DNA from: Vitis vinifera
Lineage: Eukaryota; Streptophyta; Magnoliopsida; Vitales; Vitaceae
Length of the DNA: 64,000 bases
Reading direction: 5' to 3'
Assembly (NCBI RefSeq): GCF_030704535.1
Contig: NC_081821.1
Span: 3,053,001-3,117,000, forward strand
A program made the position numbers and the translations under genes. Below the pieces are notes generated by a model. It saw nothing but the letters and a program-made list of their open reading frames with translations. It was not told the origin of the DNA and ran no database searches. Positions 25,601-37,600 of this stretch are shown here, in pieces (the first letter of the stretch is position 1; every line of letters begins with the position of its first letter).

Positions 25601-28600
25601 AGTAAGTTTGTTCTCATCCTTCCAAAATGTGATTTAACAATCAATACAATGCAACTGGGTTGCAGATGCGGGCAAGTCCACAACTGGAGGTCAGATATTG
25701 TTCCTCAGTGGTCAGGTGGATGATCGTACAATCCAAAAATATGAGAAAGAAGCAAAGGATAAAAGTCGAGAGAGCTGGTGAAGCCTCATTTCTTTTCTTA
25801 ATTTGTGCATCTGAAACTCTGAATGATATCATTTTTGTTACTTTTTTGTTACTTCAGAACATGGAACAACAAATATGTTTTACTACCATACAAGTTCTAC
25901 TTCCATAAGATCTAGAGGGTGTTTGGTAAAACTTTATACTTAGTACATAATTGACTTACAACTTATTACTTAATTTTTACTTTTAAGGATTAAGGTTGTT
26001 TGATGAAGTTAACTTGAAATTTATTTTAAATCATCAATTGACATAAAACACAACATTAGTACACTGGCACACAACTAAAGGAGATTGAACTTACCCTCTA
26101 TATTCTTATGGTTTGATGGTTTCCCTTCCTTGCCAAGAACTGCTCTCTTAATCAGTGGAACCTCATTTATGCCTTCAATTCCATTAGGAGCTATCTGTTT
26201 GGTTCAGAATCAGATCAATCTACTTCGTCTAATCATTTAACTGACCATGTTATGGGATTATTAACTGCATCATTTTGTAACCACTTTGATGATCCCATTA
26301 TCCTTTGATGTGCTAGGTATATGGCATATATAATGGACACCAATGAAGAGGAGAGGGTTAAGGTATATTAGAAGTTTTTCTTTGTTCATGAATATGGTAT
26401 AAATTTTGAAATGGTATAATTCTTTTGCTAATTCAGTTTACATTTTGTCTTTTTTCCTGATTTGTTCATCAAATTCATGATGCTGATTCCAGGGGAAAAC
26501 AGTTGAAGTTGGCAGAGCACATTTTGAAACAGAAACAACCAGATTTACAATTTTGGATGCACCGGTGACTAATACTTCTACAAAATTCTGATTTTTCTTT
26601 TGTATCAGCAGAATGATATTTTAATTTCTAATAATCAAGTCTTGTTGGATGGAGTTGATAAGGTAGAAAAGAAGAGTCTCAACATTGCATGTTTCTTTCT
26701 TAGCTTATGACGGTCTTGTAACCTGGCAAATAGAGATCTTTGTAATCTGATTTCATCATACAAAATTTAGAGTTAGGTTGGCTAATTATTTTTGTTGCTG
26801 GGTTATATCTCTTGCTTTCTTAATCTTGAAGTTTTGAAACTTCCATTTGTACTATTGCTCCTTTAGTTTTGGTGCGCTTACATAATTCTGGCTAGATTGA
26901 ACTCGTGCATTTTTTTTTTGTTGTAATTTTTTTCTGCTTCTATTTAGTTAGAAATTTGTTGTTTATAAGTTACAGATTCCTTGAGAGCTGTAAGAACTTG
27001 CCAAGGTTAGCAGGCTTCTACTGGAGGTAGCTGAGTAGAGCCTATGTGTTTATTTTGTCTAAGTGACCTTTCTTTGGAAGATAATTTTAAAGTAGGAAAA
27101 ATGTTGTGAATGATTTTTCTCGTTGGCTCCTTCTCCCTCTGCAAGGAGGCTCTGGTTTTAGCATTATTTTTCTTGTTGGAATCAGATTAGATTGCAATTA
27201 CAACTTATGTTTCTCCCTGTGTCCATTTCAATTTATGTTTATGTGAATGCCTGGAGGAATGTTAAATATTATTTTGTTGAATATAGCACATAACTAGAAA
27301 TTTGAAAGAAGAAACAGAATGAGGTTTGGTGAGCGATGTTTTTACTACTTGTTTAGGCAAGCACCTGGGTATGAACTAGGTCTTTGGCCTGGGTTCCTAC
27401 CAACCAGGTGCCATCCTTTAGAGAAATTTGGAAGTCTGAGAAGAATACGATGCTCATCCATAAATGCATGAAGCGTTTTTCTAATATTCCTGCTATGCAT
27501 GCGACATGTTTTCCTTTTTGATTTGTGATTCTATTCCTTCTTCAGGGTCACAAAAGTTATGTCCCAAATATGATCAGCGGTGCGTCTCAAGCTGATATAG
27601 GTGTACTTGTAAGTTTACCCATGTTTCTCTCTCGTACATTTACATGCATGAGTCTTGCAATTTGGTCCCTGGAGATTCTCTTTGTCTCTCTCTTGTTTAG
27701 GTTATATCTGCTCGGAAGGGAGAATTTGAAACTGGGTATGAGAGAGGTGGACAGACCCGTGAGCATGTCCAACTTGCAAAGACATTGGGTGTGTCTAAGC
27801 TGCTTGTTGTTGTAAATAAGATGGATGATCCTACTGTGAACTGGTCGAAGGAAAGGTGCTTGAGCTGAATGTTTGTGTGTATTCAATTGTGTTACCATTG
27901 GTTTAGCTTTCTAATACTGGTGTTCTCCCAGGTATGATGAAATTGAGTCAAAGATGATTCCATTCCTAAGATCTTCAGGCTACAATGTAAAAAAAGGTAT
28001 GGAGGATCATACTCCTGAATATTTTATGGAAAAGTCCTTTTAAAGAAATGCTTTTCTCTTGCATGTCAAAATAGCTTCTAAAGATACTTGTTTACATTTG
28101 TAATCTGTCACTTCAAATTCGACTGCTATATGGAAATGGTAGTTTAGATCTATATACAATGGTTTTCTGATTTTCATCTTTTAGTTTACTTTGTATTAAG
28201 GTATCCTCAAGAGTGGTTGTGATTTTTAAGTCCTATGGTTCCGAAAATTTAGCAACAAAAAATTATTTATAAAATCTTGATCGGATAATGAAGTTCAAAG
28301 AGGAGCACCATGCAACAAATGCTAAGTTTTGATTTTATCTTCATGACTTCTTGACTCACCTATCAACCAAAAAAACATTTCTCAACTCTTATTCTTTGTT
28401 TAGTTGACTAATATGATGTTGAGAAATCGGGGCTTAAGGTCTGGATGAAATAATCAGAAAATTTAATAGCTTCTAGGGAAGGTGAATACCTTACAAAAGT
28501 TAGATTAGCTAGTGAAGTTCAAAGAAGATCAGAGTGCGGAATGCAACAAAAATAAAGTTTTGATCTTAAACTTGTGATGAAGTTAAAAACTCTCTCTTGG

Positions 28601-31600
28601 AATGTGAGAGGGATCAATGATGGTGAGAAGAGAAAATCAGTCAAGTCTGATGTGGTTTGTCTACTTGAAACAAAAGTGCAAGAGTTGTCACTACAGATAT
28701 CCCTTTACTAGAGAGTTTGTTTGTTTTTACTGTGTACTTTCTTGTTTTTGTATTCTTGTAGTTTAGTTTTCTTTGGTGGGAGGATTTTTCATCCTTCTCT
28801 TGTACTTCTTTTTTTCTATCAATATATCCCTTTGTCGTTTCCTATCAAAAAGAGTTGTCACTACAAATGGTTAGAAGTTTTGGAGTTGGTAGGTTTTTGG
28901 ACTGGGGAGTAGTGGAAGCTCACAGAGCTTTAGGAGGCATTTTTTTTTTTTTTTTTTTTGGGATAAGAGGGTTTTGGAATAGTTGGATATGGAGTGTGTG
29001 GAGGTTTCTCCGTCTCTTTCCGTTTTAGGAATTGTGAGGATGACTTTGTGTGGATGTTTGCTGGTGTGTACGACCTGTTTTAAGAGGGGAGAAAGAGGTC
29101 TTTTGGGAAGAGCTAGCAGCTAGTAGAGGCTTGTGAGGAGACCCATGGTTTTCACTAGGGACTTCAATTATGTCAGATTTCCATGGGAGAGAAGGAATTG
29201 CTCAAGACTCTCCGCAGAAATGAGACTTTTCTGGGATTTTATTGAGTTTTGTTTGAGGGACCTGCCTCTGTATTAAGGTCCATTTATGTGGAGTGGAGAT
29301 CTGAATTCTCAGTCAGCCTTGAGGTTGGACCCTTTTTTGGTCTTGGAAGAGTGGGAGGATCACTTTTCTGGCCTTTCTCAGCTTGTGCTAATCATTGCCC
29401 CATTGTGCTTGAGGGGGAAGGGATCAATTTGGGCAAAACACCCTTTAAATTTTAGACTATGTGGCTTAAGGCTGAGGGCTTTAAAGATCTCATTAGATCT
29501 TGGTGTACGGGGTATGATGTTAGTGGTTCTTTCAATCATTGTCTTGTAGTGAAATTAAAGACCCTCAAAAAGGATCTTAAAGTGTGGAATAAAGAAGTTT
29601 TTGGGAATGTTTCTTTTAACAAGTTAATTCTTAATTTCTTGCCGTTTTAAAATTTGTGAGGATGGATTCAAGTGGATTTTCATGGGTGTTTATAGGCCTA
29701 CTGTAAAGAGGAGTAGAGAAAGTTTCTAGGAGGAGTGAAGGGCTATCTGAGGGTTGTGGAATGATCCTTAGTGTATTGGAGGGGATTTTAACGTGACCAG
29801 ATTCCCTTACGAACGTAGCAAGAGAGGGGGGGTGACTTCAACTATGAGGAGGTTCTCAGAGGTGTTTGATGATTTGGATTTGAGAGATCTTCCTCGGCAG
29901 GGGGGTCTATTTACTTGGAGTGGTGGTTTAAATGGTCAGTCCATGTCTAGACTGGACAGTTTTCTGGTCATTGAGGATTGGGAGAACCATTTCAAAGGGG
30001 TAGCTCAGTACACCCTTCCAAGACTAGTGTCTGATCATTTCCCCATTCTGGTAGATGGAGAACGGGTGAGGATTGACCCCCTTTCGGTTTGAGAATATGT
30101 GGTTGAAGGAGTTGTTGAAAAGCTGGTGGCATGGTTTTATTGTTAGGGGCTCTTGTAGTTTCGTTTTGGCAGAGAAGTTGAAGCCACTCAAATCTAACAT
30201 GAAAATTTGGAACAAGGATGTGTTTGGAAAAATTGGGGTTAATAAAACCTTGGCAGAAAAAGTTTATTTTTGGGATGAGCAGGAGAAATTAAGAGAGTTA
30301 TCCATGGAAGAAGTGGAGGCTAGAAAGGAGGCAAGGGAGGATTTCAAGAAATGGGTGCTTATGGAGGAAGTTTCCTGAGACAAAAGTTAAGAGAAATCTA
30401 GTTGGGGGAAAGAAATAGAAACACAGGCTACTTCCATAGGATGGCTAATGCTCATAAAAGGAGAAATTTGTTGAGGAAGATTAAAATTAACGAAACGTGG
30501 TGTTAAGAGGAGAATGAGATTCAAGAGGGGGTGGCTAGGGCTTTCCAGAATTTGCTGACAGAGTTGGGCGATTAGTGTCCTAGCTTGGAGGGATTTGACT
30601 TTGATCGAATCGGGAATGAAGATGCAGCCAAGTTGGAGGAAAGTTTTAGTGAAGAGGAGATTTCCTCTACCCTGTTTAAGCTGAATGGGGATAAGGCTCC
30701 AGGCTTGGATGGGTTCACCATCGCTTTTTGGCAGTTTTGTTGGGAATTTGTGAAAGAGGAAGTTATGAGCTTTTTTAGAGAATTCCATGAGCGGGGGAAG
30801 TTCGTTAGGAGCCTGAATACTACATTCTTGGTTTTAATACCAAAAAAAGGAGGCGTAGACGACCTTAGAGATTTCATACCTATCAGCTTGGTGGGAGGCC
30901 TTTACAAGCTATTGGCTAAAGTCCTAGCTAACAGGTTGAAGAAGGTGGTAAGTAATGTGGTGTCTTCGACCCAAAATGCTTTTGTTGAAGGAAGACAAAT
31001 ACTTGATGTTGTGCTAATAGCTAATGAAACTATAGATTCTTTGATAACAAGAAATGAGAGCGGGGTGTTATGCAAGCTAAATATAGAGAAGACATATGAC
31101 CAGTTAAGTTGGAATTTTCTGTTGTTTGTGATGTGAAAAATGGGTTTCGAGAATAAGTGGGCAGGCTGGATAAGATAGTGCATATCCACAACGAGCTTTT
31201 CGGTTTTGGTTAATGGTACTCCGTTGGGCTTCTTTCATAGCAGCAGAGGTTTGAGGTAGGGAGATCCTCTATCTCCATATCTCTTTGTGATTGGGATGGA
31301 GTCCCTTAGCATCCTTATTAATAGAGTTGTGAGTGGGGGTTTTTTATCAGACTGTAGGATTTGGGGAAGAGCAGGAGATGGGGTTCAAATAACCAATTTG
31401 TTGTTCGTTGATGACACTCTCATGTTTTGTGAAGCTATCCCAGAGCAAATGGTATCTTTGAGCTGGTTATTAATATGGTTTGAAGCCATTTCAGGCCTGA
31501 AAATAAACTTGGACAAGAGTGAAATTCTTCCGGTGGGAAGGGTTGATAATGTGGAGGATTTGGCTCTAGAATTAGGCTGCAAGGTGGGCGCGCTGCCCTT

Positions 31601-34600
31601 CTATTATTTGGGGCTTCCTTTAGGGGTTGCTCATGATTTAGTGGCGGTTTGGGATGGGGTGTAGGAGAGGTTCCAGAGGAGGCTGGTCATGTGGAAGAGG
31701 CAATTTATATCTAAAGGTGGGAGGATTACCCTCATTCAGAGCATGTTGTCAACCATACCCATATATTATATGTCTATGCTACGGTTGCCACGAGTAGTAA
31801 GATTGAGGTTAGAGAAAATTCAAAGGGATTTTCTTTGGGGTGGAGGGGGTTGGAGAAGAAGCCTCATCTTGTGAAGTGATCGATTGTTTGTTTGGATAAA
31901 AAAAAGGGTGGCTTGGGTGTTAGATATCTCTCAAAACTCAATAGAGCCCTCTTGGGTAAATGGAGTTGGCGCTTTGTGGAAGAAAGGGGGACCCTTTGGA
32001 ATCAAGTTATTAGTAGGAAGTATGGGGTAGAAGAAGGGGAGTGGTGTACCCGGGAAGTAAGGGAGGGGTATGGTGTGGGGCTTTGGAAGGAAATTAGAAA
32101 GGAATGACCTCTTATGAAAAACAATTTTGTTTTTTCTATAGGATGGAAGAAGAGTGAGATTTTGGGAGGATAGGTGGTGTGGTGATGAGGCTCTAAGTCG
32201 TTCTTTCCCTTCTTTGTATGCTTTGGCGACTTCTAAAGAGGCATAGGTGGCGGAGGTTTGGGATGCTACGGGGGAGGATGGGGGCTAGAATCCATGCTTT
32301 TCTATGCGTTTTAACGATTGGGAGACGGAGATGATGGAGAGATTCTTATTATCATTGCAAGGAAAGAGGGTGGTTATCAATTTGGAGGATAAGTTGTGGT
32401 GGAAGGAGACTAAGGATGGTGATTTTTTTTTGTGAAATCCTTTTAAAGAGCTATGGAGGGCAGCAACACAGTCCCGTTCTCGAAAAGCATCATTTGGAGC
32501 CCTTGTGTTCCTAATAAGGTCTGTTTTTTTGCTTGGGAAGCCACTTGGGGTAAAGCTCTAATGTTGGACCAGCTAAAAAAGAGGGGCTGGTCTCTTCTGA
32601 ATAGATGTTACCTTTGTGGTGCTGTGGAAGAGGCTGTTGATCACCTTCTAATTCATTGCACCAAGGTTAGGGTATTATGGGAGTTGTTATTTAACCTTTT
32701 TGGTGTGATGTAGGTTCTTCCATTGCCAGTGAAGTAGATCCTTCTTGGGTGGCATGGTGTATTTGTGGGCAAGAAGCATGTAAAGGTTTGGAAAGTAGCT
32801 CCTTTGTGCCTTTTTTGGACGGTTTGGAAGGAAAGAAATATGCTTGTTTTTGAAAATGAGGATTTTTCGATCCAAAGGTTGAAATATTCTTTTGTTTGTA
32901 ATTTGTGGTCTTGGTCTAAGTTGTGTATAGCTGAAGGGCCTAACTCTTTGATTAACTATTTTGAATGTTGGACTATAGATAAGGGTAGGTAAGTTTTTTA
33001 TATATCTCTTTCTTTTGTTTTCGCCTATAGGCGCCTGCTGTATACTTCCTATATGCTTTGGGTTAGCTGTTGGGCACCCGGTTTTTATTAATATACTTTT
33101 TCTATGCCTTTGCCAATAAAAGAAAAAACAAGGCAAAGGTTCTCTCTTCAACTTTTGGGATTCTAAAGAGAGTTTTTCCTCACTTAGCTGAGGAGATAGA
33201 GGCTAGAAGTGTGGCCTTAGAGGAGTACAAAAAGTAGGCTTTAATGGAATAAATCTCTTGGAGATGAAAATCTAGACAAACTTGGTTAAGGAGGGTGATA
33301 AGAATACTAAGTTCTTCCACATGATGACCAACGCTTGTAGTTAGAAGAAACTTGATGACCAAAGTGAGAGTTAATGGTGCAACTTTGGTTGGGGTCGATG
33401 AGATTAAGGATGGGGTGTGCAATGCTTTTCATGATCTTCTTTCTAAGTCAGGAGATTGGAGATCAAGTAGCAGGGGCTTGTGTTTTGTTATGTTAGGGAG
33501 TGATAGTTCCAAGAGCTTAGAGGAACCTTTTTTGAGGTGGAAGTTTTCATTGCTCTTTCCAGTCTTAGTGGGGATGAGGCTCCAAGTCCACATGGTTTTA
33601 CCATAGCTTTTTGGTAGTTTTGTCGAGACTTTGTTAAGCTTGAGATTATAGGTTTTTTTAGGGAGTTTTTCACTCATGGATCTTTCCAAAGAAGCTTAAA
33701 TACCACTTTCTTGGTATTGATACCTAAAAAATGTGGGGTAGAGGATTTAAAAGACTTAAGACCTATTAGTCTTGTAGGGGTTTTGTACAAACTGCTTGCT
33801 AAAATGTTAGCCAATAGGCTTTAGAAAGTGGTGGGAAAGGTGGTTTTGTTTGAACATGCTTTCATAGAGGGCAAACAAATCTAAGATGATGTTTTCATTG
33901 CTAGTGCCATTGACTTAAGACTAAAGAGCAGCTTGTTTGGTCTTGTTTTAAAAATGAATATTGAAAAAGCTTATGACCAATGTTAATTGGGATTTCTTAT
34001 TGGCCACCATGTCTATAATGGGGTTTAGGAAAAGGTTGATAAGATGGATAAAATGGTGTATTTTCACGACAACCTTTTCCATTCTCATTACTGGCACTTT
34101 GCCCGATCCCTTCCAGAGTTCTAAGGGATTGAGTTAGAGGGACTCTCTATCCCCTTGTTCATTTTGGCTATGGAAGCTCTCAATCAGTTGTTGGCTAGGG
34201 CCAAGAGTGGGGGGCTTCATTACAAGTTATAAGGTGGGAAGAAGGGATGGGGAGGGGTTGGAAGTGTCTCATCTTCTTGTTTGTTGATGATACTTTGATT
34301 TTCTATGATGCCAATCCTATTAAGTTGAAATATATGAGCTGGGTGTTTATTTAGAGAAGAGTAAGATTATTCCTTTTGGGGGAGTAGCTAATGTGGAGGA
34401 TGTAATCTTGGTGTTAGGCTATGGAATAGGGAAGTTGTCCACTTTCTATTTGGGTCTTCCCTTGGGAGCCCCCTTTAAGTCTTCTAGGGTGCGGGATGTA
34501 GTGGAGGAGAGATTTAGGAAAAGACTTGTGATGTGGAAGAGGCAATTTCTTTCTAAGGTTGGGAGACTCACGCTTGTCAAAAACACTTTATCTAGTTTTT

Positions 34601-37600
34601 CGATCTATTTCATGTCCTTGTTTGTCATCCCAAGTAAGGTTAGTTTAAGACTTGAGAAGATCCAATTAGACTTTTTATGGGGAGGTGGTGCATTAGAGAA
34701 AAGGCCTCATTTGGTTAATTAGAATCTAGTGCGCTTGAGAAAAAAGGATGGGGGTCTTGGAATTTGTAATCTTTCTATCATTGATAAAGCTTTGCTTGGC
34801 AAGTGGAATTGGAGATTTGCTACACAAAAGGGATCCCATATGGAAACAAATTATAATAGGGAGTGTGGTGAGGAGGACGGTGGGTGGTGTTCGAGAGGGG
34901 TGAGAGGTGGGATGTAATGGGGGTGTGGAAAGCCATTAGAAACGAATGGGAGGCGATAAAAAGTAGTCTCACTTTTTACTTGGGAATGGGAGAAGGTTTT
35001 AATTTTGGAAAGATTTATGGTTTGAGGATCAAATTTTAAAAGAAGCCTTTCCGAATTTATTTTCCTTGGCCTCCAACAAAGAGGGATGGGTGGCAAATGC
35101 TTGGGAGCTAGAAGAGGAAGGGGGTAGCTGGAGTTCCCATTTCTTTAGGCAATTTAACCATTGAGAAATGACAGAAGTGGAGAGTTTTTTTTTGAAGATT
35201 AAATTTGATGGTAATTAAAAGGGAAATGGAGGACAATTTGAGGTGGAATGAATCTAATTGTGGCAAGTTTTTCAGTTAGATCTCTCTATTCTTCCCTTTC
35301 TGGGGGTCATAATGTGCCTTTTCCAACTACCATTATATGAAGGGCTTGGACACCATTGACGGTCAGCTTTTTTGTCTAGGAAGCATCTTGGGGTAGAATT
35401 CTTACTCTTAACCAACTCAAGAAGAGGGGATGAACTTTCCTGAGTAGATGTTACTTGTGCAAAGGTGTAGATTAATTGACAAACCACTTCCTTTTTTATT
35501 GCTCTAAAGCAAGAATGGTGTGACATCAGATTTTCTCTCTTTTTGAAGTGGAGTGGGTTATGCATTCTTCAATTAGAGGGCACTTGTTGGGTTGACATGA
35601 CTTTTTTGTGAGGAAAAGAAGGAAAAAAGCGTGAAGAGTTGCTCCATTATGTTTGATGTGGACTCTTTGGAAGGAGAGCAACAAGAGAACACTTAATGAT
35701 GTTGAGCAATCCGACCAAGCAATCAAATATGTTTTTTTGTATACTTTTGGAATATGAGCTAGGGTGTATATAGAGGATCACACAATGCCATTATTATATT
35801 TCATAGATTGATTGAACTTAGAGTAAGAAAAGGAGACTTTTTGTTCCTTTCCCTGGTTGCTACTAGGCGTTTTTTGTATAATTGGTGTGTACTTTGCTAT
35901 GGCTCCTTTTAGGCGCCTTTACATGTTTTTCCCATTTGCCTATGAAAACAAAGGAAAAAAAATTTGTGATGACAGCCACTGCACTTAGTAGTTTAAAAAA
36001 CATTTTGTCTACTCCTGTTGTTTGTTTAGAGTTTATTTTTATTTTTTATTACTAATGTCTATTTCTGTAATATCCCATCAAATAATCAGGAGGGATGGAA
36101 GGAGGGACTTAGTAGTTTAAAAAATGATTTTTCCACACTTATTCTTTGTTTAGTTATTATTATTTGTTGTTTTACTGATCTCTGTTTCCATAATATCCTG
36201 GTCAAATGATCTGAGAGGACAGGGAGGGAGAGGTGGACTTAATAGTTTAAACCAGGTTTTCCCTAGTTTTATTGTTTATTTGTTTATTTATTCATTCTTT
36301 TTTTCATCTCTCTTTTCATCACATCCTGGTCAAAGAATCTTGAGGTGAGGGGAGGAAGAGGAGAGAAAGATTGGCATAAATTGGAAGTCAAAAAATGAAG
36401 TATAAATTAGGCTTAAAGTTTGTAAAAATTTTGTGGCTGATAGTTAAGGTGGCTACCTGCCAGATATTTTCTGATTTAGGCTTTAAAACTTTGGAATTTG
36501 TTTAATTGGACAATATAGATGCAAAGATTTTGAAAGAAAGACTGAAGTTGTTTGTGGCTGATAGATAAGGTGACTACCTGCCAGATATTTTCTGATTTAG
36601 GCTTTAAAACTTTGGAATTTATTTAATTGGACAACACAGATGCAAAGATCCTGAAAGAAAGACTGAAGTTGTCTTTTTATTCATCGAAGTTGCTTAAGAA
36701 ACAAAGAAGAAATTAGGGCTTAAATTTTCGATCATAAAATTGGGAAAATCCAGCAGCCACTAGAGAAGGTGATTGGCATGTCTATTTGTGTGTTCCATAT
36801 TTCTTATTCGTTTTGTACTTAGATTGGGGTTGGTTCAATCAATAATCTATGATATGAAGTCTGCCTATTGTTAGATGCTCCACTTCTGTATTAAATGTAT
36901 AATTGCTTATCTTCATGTAACATTTTGGTAGCGCTGGCACCTTATTTCTTCACAGTAGCTCTGATTTATTCTTGTTCAACTCGCAGATGTTCATTTTCTT
37001 CCATTATCTGGTCTGGTTGGTTTGAACATGAAAACAAGAGTGGACAAAAGTTTATGTTCTTGGTGGAATGGTCCATGCCTTTTTGAAGCCCTTGATGCCA
37101 TTGATGTGCCTTTCCGAGATCCTAAAGGCCCCTTTAGGTGCTGATATCCTAAGTGCCTCTCTCTTTCTCTCTCTCTCTCTCACTCCTTCCCTTCCCCTTC
37201 TATATTCCAGTTTATTGCTTCATTTTTTTTGTCCTCTTTTTTGTTTGCTTAATAATTTTTTTTACTGCTTGACTTAACTTGATAATTTGACCAATGCTAT
37301 GTGGACTTGGGTACAAGTTTCAGGTGCTGGCGTGTGTTTGACTGTCAAATTTATTTAATTTGGCAAATCTTAGGACATGGGATACTGCTAATATTTCCTT
37401 ATGCTCACATTCTATCTGTTAGGCTATTGAAGTGTATAACTAAGAATGTATATCATAAGTCTAAGGTTACTTACAATGAGACAGAAATTTGTCATTCATT
37501 TTATTTGTTGGACATGCCCGTTTGATAAATATGTTATCAATAGGAATTGTCAACACATATCCCATTTTCAAACACTCACCATGGCATGTCAGACCTGAGC

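Larger units (their letters stand above)
28581..35963 (+). mobile_element. Old LINE (call it LINE A) in eRF3 intron 11, split by two later LINE insertions
   Basis: Its own sequence occupies 28581-28695, 28866-29617 or so, and 33133-35963. It starts at the beginning of ORF2 ([24 protein letters not shown]) and ends in a short A-rich tail at 35951-35963. A TTGTGATGA word flanks it (28572-28580 and 35964-35972), consistent with a target duplication. The coding sequence is full of stops and frameshifts; a FVDD variant replaces the catalytic FADD. The reading SFNK before 29623 continues as AKVLSS after 33132, showing that the block between is a later insertion. Sense to eRF3. Confidence 0.82.

Noticed and set aside
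35983..36672. Regularly spaced repeats that could suggest a CRISPR-like array
   Set aside because: Units are whole 120-130 bp tandem copies without conserved short repeats and unique spacers, and this is plant nuclear DNA.
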